NCBI GenBank assembly: GCA_001465025.1
Contig: LNDO01000067.1
Span: 1-44,058 of the forward strand
Length of the DNA stretch: 44,058 bases
DNA from: Pseudomonas sp. Ga0074129
GTDB taxonomy: Bacteria > Pseudomonadota > Gammaproteobacteria > Pseudomonadales > Pseudomonadaceae
Reading direction: 5' to 3'
The position numbers and the translations under genes are program-made. Positions 36,395 to 44,058 of this stretch are shown here, piece by piece. The notes under the pieces are model-generated. The model searched no databases. It was not told the origin of the DNA and was given only the letters and a program-made list of their open reading frames with translations. Numbering within the stretch: position 1 is the first letter of the stretch; the number at the start of each line of letters is the position of its first letter.

Positions 36395-37222
36395 CTACTG
36401 CTGCACGTCAGTGGCAGGCGTGAGTTGTTGATCTTTCCAGCGCTGCACATTGCGTTCGAGCAAGACGCTCGGCAAATCAGCAGCCAGTGCTTCGTTCATG
36501 GCTTTGGCCAGCCGCCCACGCAGCCAGGCATCGTTACAGGCTGAATTGTGCGACACGGTCAGGTGCAACCCTTCGCTTGAAATAGGCGGGTCCAGCACCA
36601 ACAGGTCATCCTGCAAGCCCAGGCTGTCGGCCAACGCCTGGCCCGGATAACGCTCGTACAGCACGTAGTCAGTGCGACCCAGCAACAGCTTCTGGAAAGC
36701 CTGAGTGAGGCTGGACACACCTTCCAGGGTCAACTGGCTCTTGGCATAAGCATCAAACTGCTGACCAAAACTGTTATTGACCAGCGTATCGCCGGTACGG
36801 CTGCGCAGGTCATCCCAACCCGCATAGGGAAATTCCGCCCCTCGGTGCACCCACACCACACTTGGGGTGATGTAGAACGCAGGGTGAACATAATCCATGG
36901 TTTCCAGTCGCGGCAGGGTCAGAAAAGCCCCCGCGATTAAATCAACACGCCCGGTGCGGGCTTCATCCTGCGCGCGCGACCAAGGGCCGGTATAGATGAT
37001 ATCCACGACCACACCCAGCTCTTTGGCCAGGTGCTGCAACAAATCCGCGTTAGCACCGATTAATTGCTGGGGGTTCTTTGGATCACGCCACAAATAGGGT
37101 GGGTATTCGGGATTGCCGGTCGCCACCAGCCGTTCGCACTTGCCCGCAGCCGAGGCAAAACCGGGAATAAGTAGCAGACAAAACAGTGGCAACAGCAAAC
37201 GGGATAAAACACGCTCAAGCAT
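36395..37222 (-). CDS. Periplasmic substrate-binding protein, family 3-like
   Basis: A 275-aa secreted protein with an N-terminal signal (RLLLPLFCLLLIPGFASA, about 26 residues). The mature part has the PBP type II pattern: LVATGNPEYPPYLW, DLLQHLAKELGVVVDIIYTGPW, GRVDLIAGAFLT, and a second-lobe TDYVLYERYPGQALADSL. It is 9 bp upstream of the DUF4398 gene and probably shares its operon. No transporter genes accompany it. Confidence 0.75.
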   Translation of the reverse strand: MLERVLSRLLLPLFCLLLIPGFASAAGKCERLVATGNPEYPPYLWRDPKNPQQLIGANADLLQHLAKELGVVVDIIYTGPWSRAQDEARTGRVDLIAGAFLTLPRLETMDYVHPAFYITPSVVWVHRGAEFPYAGWDDLRSRTGDTLVNNSFGQQFDAYAKSQLTLEGVSSLTQAFQKLLLGRTDYVLYERYPGQALADSLGLQDDLLVLDPPISSEGLHLTVSHNSACNDAWLRGRLAKAMNEALAADLPSVLLERNVQRWKDQQLTPATDVQQ

Positions 37223-37553
37223 GGGCGAATTCTCGACTTAACCTTGGATGGGCGGACGCACGTTAACGCGGAAAAATGGCTCTTCGTCGGACTGTCAGGC
37301 GCTAATGCTGACTGTGACACAAGACGGTCATTAACACTCGCGGAGTACCTAAGTGATTTGGCATACAGCCAGAAATCCTGCAGGAGATATTAACACTCAT
37401 TGTCCAGATGACGTTGGCGCGGCTTGTCATTGCGCACAAGCGCACCGAGTTGATTATCTGAGCGCCAACACGCCTTGATTAGTGTTTGACTGCCAAATTC
37501 CAAGCATAAAAAAACCCGCTCAATGAGCGGGTTTTTACGAGCTTAAAACTGGT
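37223..37553. other. Intergenic region between SBP gene and etfA
   Basis: The two genes are on the same strand, with etfA ending at its left edge's hairpin. Apart from the terminator at 37510-37536 and the presumed promoter of the downstream solute-binding gene, I see no gene or clear regulatory motif. The sequence is A+T-richer than its neighbours. Confidence 0.5.
37510..37536. terminator. Bidirectional terminator of etfBA
   Basis: AAAAACCCGCTC and GAGCGGGTTTTT form a perfect 12-bp stem with loop AAT, with A and T runs on both sides, so it could stop transcription in either direction. It follows the etfA stop by 17 bp. Confidence 0.85.
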
Positions 37554-38483
37554 TTACACCAGCTTTTCCAGCTCAGGTACTGCTTCAAACAGGTCAGCAA
37601 CCAAGCCGTAATCAGCTACCTGGAAGATCGGCGCTTCTTCGTCCTTGTTGATCGCAACGATCACTTTGGAGTCTTTCATACCAGCCAAGTGCTGGATCGC
37701 GCCGGAGATACCAACAGCGATGTACAGCTGTGGTGCAACGATTTTACCGGTCTGACCGACCTGCATATCGTTAGGTACGAAGCCTGCGTCAACGGCAGCG
37801 CGCGAAGCGCCAACGCCTGCGCCGAGCTTGTCAGCCAGTGCGTAGAGGTGCTTGAAGTTGTCGCCGTTCTGCATGCCACGACCGCCGGAAACGACGATTT
37901 TGGCAGCGGTCAGTTCTGGACGGTCGGACTTGGCCAGTTCTTCACCGACGAAGGTCGATTTGCCCGCATCAGCTGCGCCGCCGACTGCTTCAACAGCAGC
38001 AGAGCCGCCTTCAGCAGCAACAGGATCAAAACCAGTGGCACGCACGGTGATGACTTTAACGGCAGCGGAAGACTGCACGGTGGCAATGGCGTTACCGGCG
38101 TAGATCGGACGCTTGAAGGTATCAGCGCTTTCGACAGCGATGATTTCCGAGATCTGATCAACGTCCAGCGCAGCAGCAACGCGCGGCAGAATGTTCTTAC
38201 CGTTGCTGGTAGCAGCAGCCAGGATGTGGCTGTAGCCCTTGCCCAGCTCAGCTACCAGCGGCGCAACGTTTTCCGGCAGCTGGTGAGCGAAGGCTGCGTT
38301 GTCAGCAACCAGCACTTTAGCAACGCCAGCAATTTTGGCAGCAGCATCAGCGGCAGCGCCGCAAGCGGAACCTGCAACCAGAACGTGGATGTCACCACCG
38401 ATCTTCGCAGCAGCAGCCACAGTATTCAGCGTGGCAGGAGCCAGGGCGGCATTGGTGTGTTCAGCGATAACCAGGATAGTCAT
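37554..38483 (-). CDS. etfA: Electron transfer flavoprotein alpha subunit
   Basis: A 309-aa ETF alpha: N-terminal [18 protein letters not shown], a central domain, and the conserved C-terminal FAD-binding segment with [37 protein letters not shown] and [22 protein letters not shown]. It accepts electrons from acyl-CoA dehydrogenases such as AtuD and hands them to ETF-QO. Its ATG follows the etfB stop directly (TAAATG). Confidence 0.95.
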   Translation of the reverse strand: MTILVIAEHTNAALAPATLNTVAAAAKIGGDIHVLVAGSACGAAADAAAKIAGVAKVLVADNAAFAHQLPENVAPLVAELGKGYSHILAAATSNGKNILPRVAAALDVDQISEIIAVESADTFKRPIYAGNAIATVQSSAAVKVITVRATGFDPVAAEGGSAAVEAVGGAADAGKSTFVGEELAKSDRPELTAAKIVVSGGRGMQNGDNFKHLYALADKLGAGVGASRAAVDAGFVPNDMQVGQTGKIVAPQLYIAVGISGAIQHLAGMKDSKVIVAINKDEEAPIFQVADYGLVADLFEAVPELEKLV

Positions 38484-39233
38484 TTAGATTACCTTCGCCT
38501 CGTTCTTCAATTTCTCGACCAGTTCAGCCACAGACTTGACCTTGATGCCGGCGCTGCGGGTAGCAGGCGCTTCGACTTTCAGGGTTTTGACGGTGGAAGC
38601 GGTAGAAACGCCCAGATCAGCCGGAGTAACGGTTTCCAGCGGCTTCTTCTTGGCTTTCATGATGTTCGGCAGCGACGCATAACGCGGCTCGTTCAGACGC
38701 AGGTCAGTGGTCACGATAGCCGGCAGGCTCAACGCAACAGTCTGCAGACCGCCGTCGATTTCGCGGGTTACGTTAACCTTGTCACCAGCCACTTCAACTT
38801 TGGAAGCGAAGGTGCCCTGACCGAAACCAGTCAGTGCGCCCAGCATCTGGCCAGTCTGATTGTTGTCGCTGTCGATAGCTTGCTTGCCCATAATGACCAG
38901 CTGAGGCTGCTCTTTATCGACTACTGCCTTGAGCAGTTTGGCCACAGCCAGCGAGTTCAGCTCATCGGCTGACTCAACCAGGATGGCGCGGTCAGCACCC
39001 AGCGCCAGCGCCGTACGCAGCTGCTCTTGAGCAGTGGCCGGGCCGATGGTGACGACAACGATCTCGCTCGCCACGCCTTTTTCTTTCAGGCGTACAGCTT
39101 CTTCCACGGCGATTTCGCAGAAAGGGTTCATCGACATCTTGACGTTGGCAAGATCAACGCCGCTGTTGTCCGCTTTGACGCGAACTTTGACGTTGTAGTC
39201 GACCACTCGTTTGACAGCTACAAGAACCTTCAT
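38484..39233 (-). CDS. etfB: Electron transfer flavoprotein beta subunit
   Basis: The start is ATG at 39233 ([20 protein letters not shown]) with GAGGA upstream; frames to 39377 run into the promoter region. The 249-aa protein has the ETF beta signature including the AMP-binding region ([34 protein letters not shown]) and [17 protein letters not shown]. It pairs with etfA. The promoter region is shared with ETF-QO and contains a PsrA-like site. Confidence 0.95.
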   Translation of the reverse strand: MKVLVAVKRVVDYNVKVRVKADNSGVDLANVKMSMNPFCEIAVEEAVRLKEKGVASEIVVVTIGPATAQEQLRTALALGADRAILVESADELNSLAVAKLLKAVVDKEQPQLVIMGKQAIDSDNNQTGQMLGALTGFGQGTFASKVEVAGDKVNVTREIDGGLQTVALSLPAIVTTDLRLNEPRYASLPNIMKAKKKPLETVTPADLGVSTASTVKTLKVEAPATRSAGIKVKSVAELVEKLKNEAKVI

Positions 39234-39437
39234 GGATTCCTCGTTACTCTCCGGTGAATAAGAATGTCGCCAGAAGCGAACATGGCGGGAACTGCAGACC
39301 GGCCGGAACCGGAAGTCAACCTGTAACGGCAGACACAAAACCGACCGTATCTTGACCGCACGACCTAGACTGGTCAATACAACGAAGCGGCCAATCGTCA
39401 GCGATGTAGTAAGATTCTAACAGCCCTACAGAAAATT

Positions 39438-39451
39438 CAAACAAACGTTTG
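39438..39451. promoter_or_regulatory. PsrA-type operator in the etfBA / ETF-QO intergenic region
   Basis: CAAAC-AAAC-GTTTG matches the (G/C)AAAC-N2-4-GTTT(G/C) motif known for the fatty-acid-responsive regulator PsrA in Pseudomonas. The overlapping ACAAACGTTTGT (39441-39452) is a perfect 12-bp palindrome. It lies directly upstream of the -35 box of the ETF-QO promoter and over the likely etfBA promoter. Confidence 0.6.
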
Positions 39452-39453
39452 TA

Positions 39454-39482
39454 TTGGACCGAATGCAGGGTCTAGATATAAT
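39454..39482 (+). promoter_or_regulatory. Sigma70-type promoter for ETF-QO
   Basis: TTGGAC (39454-39459) and TATAAT (39477-39482) are 17 bp apart, giving a near-consensus promoter. The rest of the 320-bp divergent gap (39234-39553) shows a probable opposite promoter for etfBA (TTTGAA and TAGAAT on the minus strand, 39441-39436 and 39419-39414, 16-bp spacer). Confidence 0.65.
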
Positions 39483-39553
39483 GCGCCAGCATCGCTCACG
39501 GAACGAGCCTGATCGTCAAATAAAATTAGAGAGCCTTGAGTAGGAGATAGCCT

Positions 39554-41218
39554 GTGGAACGCGAGTTTATGGAATTCGACGTCGTCATCGTCGGCGCTGG
39601 CCCTTCCGGTCTGTCCGCCGCCTGCCGACTGAAACAGAAAGCCGCTGAAGCGGGCAAAGAGATCAGCGTTTGCGTGGTCGAAAAAGGCTCCGAAGTCGGC
39701 GCGCACATCCTTTCCGGCGCGGTATTCGAACCTCGTGCACTGAACGAGCTGTTCCCCGACTGGAAAGAACTGGGTGCTCCGCTCAACACACCGGTCAAGC
39801 GCGACGACATCTACGTACTGAAGAATGCCGAAAAAGCCACCAAGGTTCCGGACTTCTTTGTACCCAAGACCATGCACAACCATGGCAACTACATCATTTC
39901 GCTGGGCAACCTGTGCCGCTGGCTGGCCCAGCAAGCCGAGAATCTGGGCGTAGAAATCTACCCAGGCTTCGCTGCTCAAGAAGCACTGATCAACGAAAAC
40001 GGTGCGGTATACGGCATTCTGACTGGCGACTTGGGCGTTGACCGTGAAGGTCACCCGAAAGAGGGTTACTACACCCCCGGCATGGAACTGCGTGCCAAAT
40101 ACACCCTGTTCGCTGAAGGCTGCCGTGGCCACATCGGCAAGCAACTGATCAAGCAATTCGGCCTGGACTCCGAAGCTGACGCCCAGCATTACGGCATCGG
40201 CATCAAGGAAATCTGGGATATCGACCCAGCCAAGCACGAGCAAGGCCTGGTGGTGCACACCGCCGGCTGGCCACTGGATCTCGTCGCCAAAGAAAACACC
40301 GGCGGCTCCTTCCTTTATCACCTGGAAAACAACCAGGTGGTTGTCGGCCTGATCGTTGACCTGTCCTACAGCAACCCGCACCTGTCGCCGTTTGATGAGT
40401 TCCAGCGTTATAAGCATCACCCAGTGATTGCTCAGTACCTGGAAGGCGGCAAGCGTGTCGCTTACGGAGCCCGCGCATTGGCTAAAGGCGGCCTGAATTC
40501 GCTGCCGAAGATGGTCTTCAACGGTGGCGCGCTGATTGGTTGCGACCTAGGCACCATGAACGTAGCCAAGATCAAAGGCAGCCACACTGCGATGAAATCC
40601 GGCATGCTCGCGGCTGAAGCCGTGGCAGACGCCCTGTTCGCGGGTAAAGAAGGCGGCGATCAGTTGACCGGTTACGTCGATGGGTTCAAGGCCAGCTGGT
40701 TGTACGAAGAACTGTTCACCACCCGTAACTTCGCCCCGGCGATGCACAAGTTCGGCCCGCTGATGGGTGCTGGCTTCAACTGGCTGGATCAGAACATTTT
40801 CGGCGGCAAACTGCCCTTCACCCTGCACGACACCAAGCCGGATTACGCTTGCTTGAAGCCGGCCGCTGAAGCGCAGAAGATTGCTTACCCGAAACCCGAT
40901 GGCAAACTCAGCTTCGACAAGCTCAGCTCGGTATTCCTCTCCAACACCAACCATGAAGAGGAACAACCCTGCCACCTGAAGCTCACCGACGCGAGCATTC
41001 CGCTGGGCAAAAACCTGCCGCTGTACGATGAACCAGCGCAGCGCTACTGCCCGGCTGGCGTGTATGAAATCGTCACCAAGGAAGACGGTGAGCAGAAGTT
41101 CCAGATCAACGCGCAGAACTGCGTGCACTGTAAAACCTGTGACATCAAAGACCCTTCCCAGAACATCACCTGGGTAGCGCCGGAAGGCACAGGCGGGCCT
41201 AACTACCCCAACATGTAA
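39554..41218 (+). CDS. Electron transfer flavoprotein-ubiquinone oxidoreductase (ETF-QO)
   Basis: A 554-aa flavoprotein beginning with GTG at 39554, with AGGAG 7 nt upstream. It has FAD-binding VVIVGAGPSGLSAACRL at the N-terminus, VEKGSEVGAHILSGAVFE, the membrane-insertion region, and a C-terminal [4Fe-4S] domain with Cys499 (CPAGVYE) and Cys523, 526, 529 (CVHCKTCD). It moves electrons from ETF into the quinone pool at the inner membrane. It is divergent from etfBA, as in P. aeruginosa. Confidence 0.95.
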   Translation: MEREFMEFDVVIVGAGPSGLSAACRLKQKAAEAGKEISVCVVEKGSEVGAHILSGAVFEPRALNELFPDWKELGAPLNTPVKRDDIYVLKNAEKATKVPDFFVPKTMHNHGNYIISLGNLCRWLAQQAENLGVEIYPGFAAQEALINENGAVYGILTGDLGVDREGHPKEGYYTPGMELRAKYTLFAEGCRGHIGKQLIKQFGLDSEADAQHYGIGIKEIWDIDPAKHEQGLVVHTAGWPLDLVAKENTGGSFLYHLENNQVVVGLIVDLSYSNPHLSPFDEFQRYKHHPVIAQYLEGGKRVAYGARALAKGGLNSLPKMVFNGGALIGCDLGTMNVAKIKGSHTAMKSGMLAAEAVADALFAGKEGGDQLTGYVDGFKASWLYEELFTTRNFAPAMHKFGPLMGAGFNWLDQNIFGGKLPFTLHDTKPDYACLKPAAEAQKIAYPKPDGKLSFDKLSSVFLSNTNHEEEQPCHLKLTDASIPLGKNLPLYDEPAQRYCPAGVYEIVTKEDGEQKFQINAQNCVHCKTCDIKDPSQNITWVAPEGTGGPNYPNM

Positions 41219-41228
41219 GTCGCAAAAC

Positions 41229-41252
41229 AAAGGCTCCCTCGGGAGCCTTTTT
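41229..41252 (+). terminator. Intrinsic terminator of ETF-QO
   Basis: AAAGGCTCC and GGAGCCTTT form a 9-bp stem with a CTCG loop, followed by TTG, 10 nt after the stop. It is a typical terminator. Confidence 0.85.
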
Positions 41253-41321
41253 GTTATCAGCGACAAGTCATCGACCTAAAACCTGCTTGCTGCTTATGCC
41301 TTGCGACGAGCGGCTGAGTTG

Positions 41322-41888
41322 TTAAGGCTCCAGACCAATCGGGAAAAACACCCCGCCACTCCAGACACCCAGCCAGTTCTGCCCGTCGATCTCGCGGGTC
41401 ACAGCCAGTTCAACCAACTGGTAAAACACGTTGCGATGGATAAGCGCCTCTAGGTTACTGCGCACATGCACATACGGCGCAGGCTCAGCGGATTGCGGAT
41501 CAATCGCCACACGGATGGGATGCTCAGCCCCCGCGACGATTTCTTCTTCGACATTGCTGGTAAAGCGCAACAACTGCTGCTCGCCCTGCCCCTCCACTTG
41601 CAGGCTGACCGCCACGAAAGGCGCATCGTCGACCTGGATGCCGACCATTTCCACCGGCGTCACCAAGACATATTTGTCGCCGTCACGGCGAATGATGGTG
41701 GAGAACAATTTAACCATCGGCTTACGGCCAATCGGCGTACCCATGTAGTACCAGGTGCCGTCACGCGCGATACGCATGTCGATATCGCCGCAGAAGGCCG
41801 GGTGCCATAAATGCACAGGCGGCAGCCCTTTACCCTCAGCTTTCGGGATCTGCGCTAGCAGGTCACCCGCTTTATTGGTATCCGTCAT
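41322..41888 (-). CDS. DUF1285 family protein
   Basis: A 188-aa cytoplasmic protein (starting at ATG 41888; GTG at 41891 is an alternative). It has the DUF1285 pattern: VHLWHPAFCGDIDMRIARDGTWYYMGTPIGRKPMV near the start, FSTIIRRDGDKYVLVTPVE and the C-terminal LGVWSGGVFFPIG. Its function is unknown. It overlaps or abuts the DUF4823 lipoprotein gene (TGAGTGATG), so they form an operon. Confidence 0.85.
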   Translation of the reverse strand: MTDTNKAGDLLAQIPKAEGKGLPPVHLWHPAFCGDIDMRIARDGTWYYMGTPIGRKPMVKLFSTIIRRDGDKYVLVTPVEMVGIQVDDAPFVAVSLQVEGQGEQQLLRFTSNVEEEIVAGAEHPIRVAIDPQSAEPAPYVHVRSNLEALIHRNVFYQLVELAVTREIDGQNWLGVWSGGVFFPIGLEP

Positions 41889-41891
41889 CAC

Positions 41892-42494
41892 TCAATGCCC
41901 CAGGCCCAATAATCGTCTGGCGTAATCATGCAACGCCGGCGCGATCAGGTCATCCGGCTTAGCGTCATACAGCGTCAAAAAGCCCCCGCGACTACGAATA
42001 CGCGCGGTATCAACGAGAAAACGGGTATTGGTTTCAATCAGCATCAACTGAATCACCGCACGATCAGTGCCGAGACGATCCAGCGCTTCCTGATCTTCCC
42101 ACTCTTCAACCGTGCCGATACGGTCATCGGCATAAGCAAAACGGCTGTACAGCAAGTAATGCGCGCCCGCTGCGCGTGCCTCAGCCAGCGACTCATCCAG
42201 CCCCAGCGGAGCTTTGGCGCGACGTACCAAGGGGAAGTACTCGACAAAGCCTTTATACGCCTCCTCCGCCACTACATTGGGCCTTGGATACGCGCCACCC
42301 GGCGGCACGAAGTGCCCCTGGGCGATATAAATGAAGGAGTCCGCCTGCAAACGCCAAGGACTGGCTCGGCGGGTATCGCTGTGATCGAGCACGCCAACAT
42401 CGCCCAACTGATACAGCGCCCCATCGGCCAGATCACTGGCTTTCATGCAGCCACTGAGCAGCGCCGCAACCATTAACAAAAACACACCACGCAT
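41892..42494 (-). CDS. DUF4823 lipoprotein
   Basis: The start is ATG at 42494 (MRGVFLLMVAALLSGC) with GGGGAGG just upstream; the frame extends to 42554 without a signal peptide start. The 200-aa protein has lipobox LSGC (Cys16) and a DUF4823 body (ADSFIYIAQGHFVPPGGAY, AGAHYLLYSRFAYADDRIG). It probably sits in the outer membrane or inner leaflet. Function unknown. It is upstream of the DUF1285 gene in one operon. Confidence 0.8.
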   Translation of the reverse strand: MRGVFLLMVAALLSGCMKASDLADGALYQLGDVGVLDHSDTRRASPWRLQADSFIYIAQGHFVPPGGAYPRPNVVAEEAYKGFVEYFPLVRRAKAPLGLDESLAEARAAGAHYLLYSRFAYADDRIGTVEEWEDQEALDRLGTDRAVIQLMLIETNTRFLVDTARIRSRGGFLTLYDAKPDDLIAPALHDYARRLLGLGH

Positions 42495-42567
42495 CGTGCC
42501 TCCCCACAGCCGGCGACAGATAACCGGCAGATAAAGCCCTAATGCAGCTTTCACGCCACACAGCCGT

Positions 42568-43362
42568 TCATAAACCGCGCTGCCATTCCTGACGTAAATG
42601 AGCCTGCTGCGGCTGCTCGATAGCCTGCCTGACCTGTGCCAAGAGTCGCGTTTTATCAGCCCCTAAGTTGCCCTTGAGAACCAGGTAGTTGGACGCGTGA
42701 TCGCTGCGAAAGACCGTGTCACGCAGCTCAAGCCCCTGTAATAGACGCTCAACCTCGACAAACAGTTGGTGCTGGTTCAACGGTTCGAAATCGGCAAAAC
42801 CCTGACGAAAGCGCGCCTCGCCCGTGGGAAAACTCACCACCAGGGTCGAAAGGAATTCTGGTTGTGATGCATTCATCAGCCGCGCCGAGTTATCTGCGTG
42901 TTGCTCGCTCAATGCCGTGCCGCCCAGACCGTTGAGGATCATCACCGAGCGTGTTATACCGGCCTCGCCGAGCTTATCCAGCGCACTGAGGCTGGACGCG
43001 TAGGTTTCACCCTTATTGACCAGCGCCAGCACCTCATCGTCGCCCGACTCACACCCCACATAAGCCATGCGCAGACCGGCATCGGCCAGCTCCTTGAGCT
43101 CAGCCACCGATTTCTTGGCCAGGTTACGCGGCAGGCAGTAACTCGATACGCGCTCGACTTCCGGCATGTGCTGGCGAATCGCCTGGAGGATGGTCAATAC
43201 CCGCCGCGTGGGCATCACCAACGCATCACCGTCGGCCAGAAAGACGCGCTGGACAATCATGCGCTCGCCCGTCAGGCGGATTTCTTCGAGCACCTGCGCC
43301 TCATCGCGGGCGCGGAATTTCTTTTGCGGCTGGGTGTACATTTCTGCGGTAGTTACCCACAT
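42568..43362 (-). pseudogene. Radical-SAM protein missing its N-terminal FeS-cluster region
   Basis: The frame encodes 264 aa of a radical-SAM protein (FLADGDALVMPTRRVLTIL, VSSYCLPRNLAKKSVAEL, AYVGCESGDDEVLALVNKG). Related full proteins are longer and start with a segment holding CxxxCxxC just before the EMYTQPQKKFRARDE region. Here that motif is absent and the preceding bases look like a non-homologous or frameshifted stretch ending near 43350. The enzyme would lack its [4Fe-4S]-binding loop and be inactive. The break falls next to a 12-bp inverted repeat and the start of a mobile region. An intact copy elsewhere cannot be excluded. Confidence 0.75.
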
Positions 43363-43427
43363 ATCATCCTAAATAGTTACTAATCACGCGGCTTGCATTG
43401 ATTCGTATGGCTTTTATTTAGGATGAT
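43363..43427. repeat. 12-bp inverted repeat at the right-hand junction
   Basis: ATCATCCTAAAT (43363-43374) and ATTTAGGATGAT (43416-43427) are perfect inverted copies 41 bp apart. They start exactly where the truncated radical-SAM frame begins. The position suggests an element terminus or recombinase site. Confidence 0.5.
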
Positions 43428-43779
43428 TTTTATGTCGTGTACTTAGAGATACTCCTAAAAATATAGTCATATAATTAACGCCAGTATCATCTTTCTAGCG
43501 GATCGTCCTTCCTAATAGCTTTCGGCACTCAGTCGTCACTGGCCGATTGGGATCGGTTTCTGCCGGTCATAACCGATCACTTCTGGCCGTTCTCTGCCGG
43601 TAATGACAGGCGCAGGTCGGCCAGAAGCGGACATTAGACATGTGTCTAGGAAAGAGGGAACGACTCATTCACTCAGATAAATCTATCGGGAAAAACAGCA
43701 CTAAATCCGTGCCTAAATGGCTACTGGTGACACTGACATCGCCTGCCTTGGGTATCAACGTCAAGGCAATGGCATTTGA
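43428..43779. other. Noncoding stretch of the right accessory region
   Basis: A 350-bp A+T-rich start (43428-43500) is followed by a repeat-rich part with many CTGGCCG/TGCCGGTC words. No convincing gene is seen. An open minus frame ends at 43669 but overlaps the ATPase tail in another frame. Confidence 0.5.
43551..43627. repeat. Nested inverted repeats (GGCCAGAAG type)
   Basis: GATCGGTT (43551-43558) pairs with AACCGATC (43571-43578), and CTTCTGGCCG (43580-43589) pairs with CGGCCAGAAG (43618-43627). Sequences of this kind recur in intergenic or mobile regions of Pseudomonas. The function is unknown. Confidence 0.55.
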
Positions 43780-43803
43780 AGAAGGGACGAGGCCGTCCCT
43801 TCT
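43780..43803 (-). terminator. Hairpin after the ATPase tail
   Basis: AGAAGGGACG and CGTCCCTTCT form a perfect 10-bp stem with loop AGGC, 11 bp beyond the stop of the ATPase frame on the minus strand, followed by TTC. It is probably the terminator of that gene. Confidence 0.6.
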
Positions 43804-43814
43804 GTAATCAAACG

Positions 43815-43968
43815 CTAATTGAGGAAGGGTTCTACGGGTACCACTACGCCAAATTTTTCAAGCTGCAAGAATTTTGATCCAACGATCTCCGCCGGTATTT
43901 TTCGCTGGAGGAGGCCGAAGAAGTTTTCATCATGCGTTGAAATAATGATCTGCTTTTTAAATCCTGAA
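43815..43968 (-). pseudogene. C-terminal tail of an SMC/AAA-type ATPase
   Basis: The minus frame ending with TAG at 43815-43817 reads SGFKKQIIISTHDENFFGLL then QRKIPAEIVGSKFLQLEKFG. The hydrophobic strand followed by STHDEN is the H-loop (switch His) of ABC/SMC-like ATPases, and the SKFLQLEKFG ending resembles DNA-repair and defence AAA proteins (RecF/SbcC/OLD-like). The rest is cut by an IS30-type element near 43968, so the function of the full protein cannot be read. ATPases of this kind are frequent in phage-defence systems. Confidence 0.6.
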
Positions 43969-43969
43969 T

Positions 43970-44058
43970 TCAACCCATAAGTGCAACGCTCACCCCTGCA
44001 TACACTTCGTACGGTGTCTTCCAGCCCAGGCGTTTGCGTGGGCGTAAATTGATCTTCG
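43970..44058 (-). CDS. IS30-family transposase, C-terminal end (partial)
   Basis: The minus frame runs in from the window edge and reads NLRPRKRLGWKTPYEVYAGV, ending in VALMG with TGA at 43970-43972. The PRKRLGWKTPYEV segment is the hallmark C-terminus of IS30-family DDE transposases. The rest of the gene and the other end of the element lie beyond the window. The inverted repeat of the element probably overlaps the stop codon. Confidence 0.8.
   Translation of the reverse strand, partial: KINLRPRKRLGWKTPYEVYAGVSVALMG

Noticed and set aside
37689-38972. 427-codon plus-strand frame opposite etfA/etfB
   Set aside because: The product has low-complexity Ser/Gly/Arg composition, and the other strand encodes unmistakable EtfA and EtfB.
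43669-43860. Minus-strand frame ending GTDLVLFFPIDLSE
   Set aside because: It overlaps the ATPase tail and terminator hairpin in another frame, has no start or recognisable family, and is likely chance.

Overview
The window reads as a Pseudomonas-type gammaproteobacterial chromosome. The evidence is a complete acyclic-terpene (citronellol/geraniol) utilisation cluster atuR-atuABCDEFGH, a divergent etfBA / ETF-quinone oxidoreductase pair, a class II DAHP synthase, DUF2897, DUF1285 and DUF4823 genes, a MocR regulator and several Pseudomonas-like REP palindromes. A G+C-rich chromosomal block (about 9.3-43.3 kb) lies between two stretches of more A+T-rich mobile DNA. At both junctions a chromosomal gene is broken.

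Left accessory region (1 to about 9.3 kb). The first 95 bases are four 23-bp repeats typical of an IS21-family terminus. An inositol-monophosphatase/CysQ-like gene follows, its ATG overlapping the stop of an upstream gene tail that the IS has cut. Facing it is a two-gene unit, an ImmA/IrrE-type HELGH metallopeptidase and a PIN-like putative nuclease, joined stop-to-start (TAAATG). After a gene-poor stretch with the tail of another tyrosine recombinase comes a four-gene operon: three tyrosine-recombinase-fold proteins of 421, 531 and 742 aa and a 132-aa coiled-coil protein. This order and size set match the intA-tfp-intB-srap core of strand-biased circularizing integrative elements (SEs), apparently the same class of machinery as the Gamma-Mobile-Trio islands. 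The element has a strong sigma70-like promoter and a 19-bp inverted repeat at its edge. It lies in a LuxR/MalT-type regulator gene, which has lost its C-terminal DNA-binding domain. The ImmA-PIN pair and the CysQ-like gene are probably SE cargo.

Core block. Next come class II DAHP synthase; a CBS-domain histidine kinase with a dual-receiver response regulator (candidate Vfr/CRP site upstream); DUF2897 and CPBP membrane protease genes; and a periplasmic solute-binding protein. In the atu cluster, AtuR faces atuA across two operator-like 16-mers that are exact reverse complements of each other. AtuH activates the acid, AtuD dehydrogenates citronellyl-CoA, AtuC/AtuF form the biotin-dependent geranyl-CoA carboxylase, AtuE hydrates, and AtuB/AtuG are SDRs. 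Electrons from AtuD should pass to EtfAB and ETF-QO, encoded 10 kb away. Four consecutive gaps in the atu operon carry palindromic repeats of different families. Downstream are a VWA lipoprotein / ECF sigma / anti-sigma-like operon, a MocR regulator with 14-bp direct repeats, a solute-binding protein / DUF4398 / OmpA-lipoprotein operon, and etfBA facing ETF-QO across a PsrA-type site.

Right accessory edge (43.36-44.06 kb). A radical-SAM gene has lost its start and its FeS-cluster motif. A 12-bp inverted repeat lies at the break. Then follow noncoding repeats, the C-terminal tail of an SMC/AAA-type ATPase, and the C-terminus of an IS30-family transposase running off the window. No rRNA, tRNA or CRISPR array was seen.
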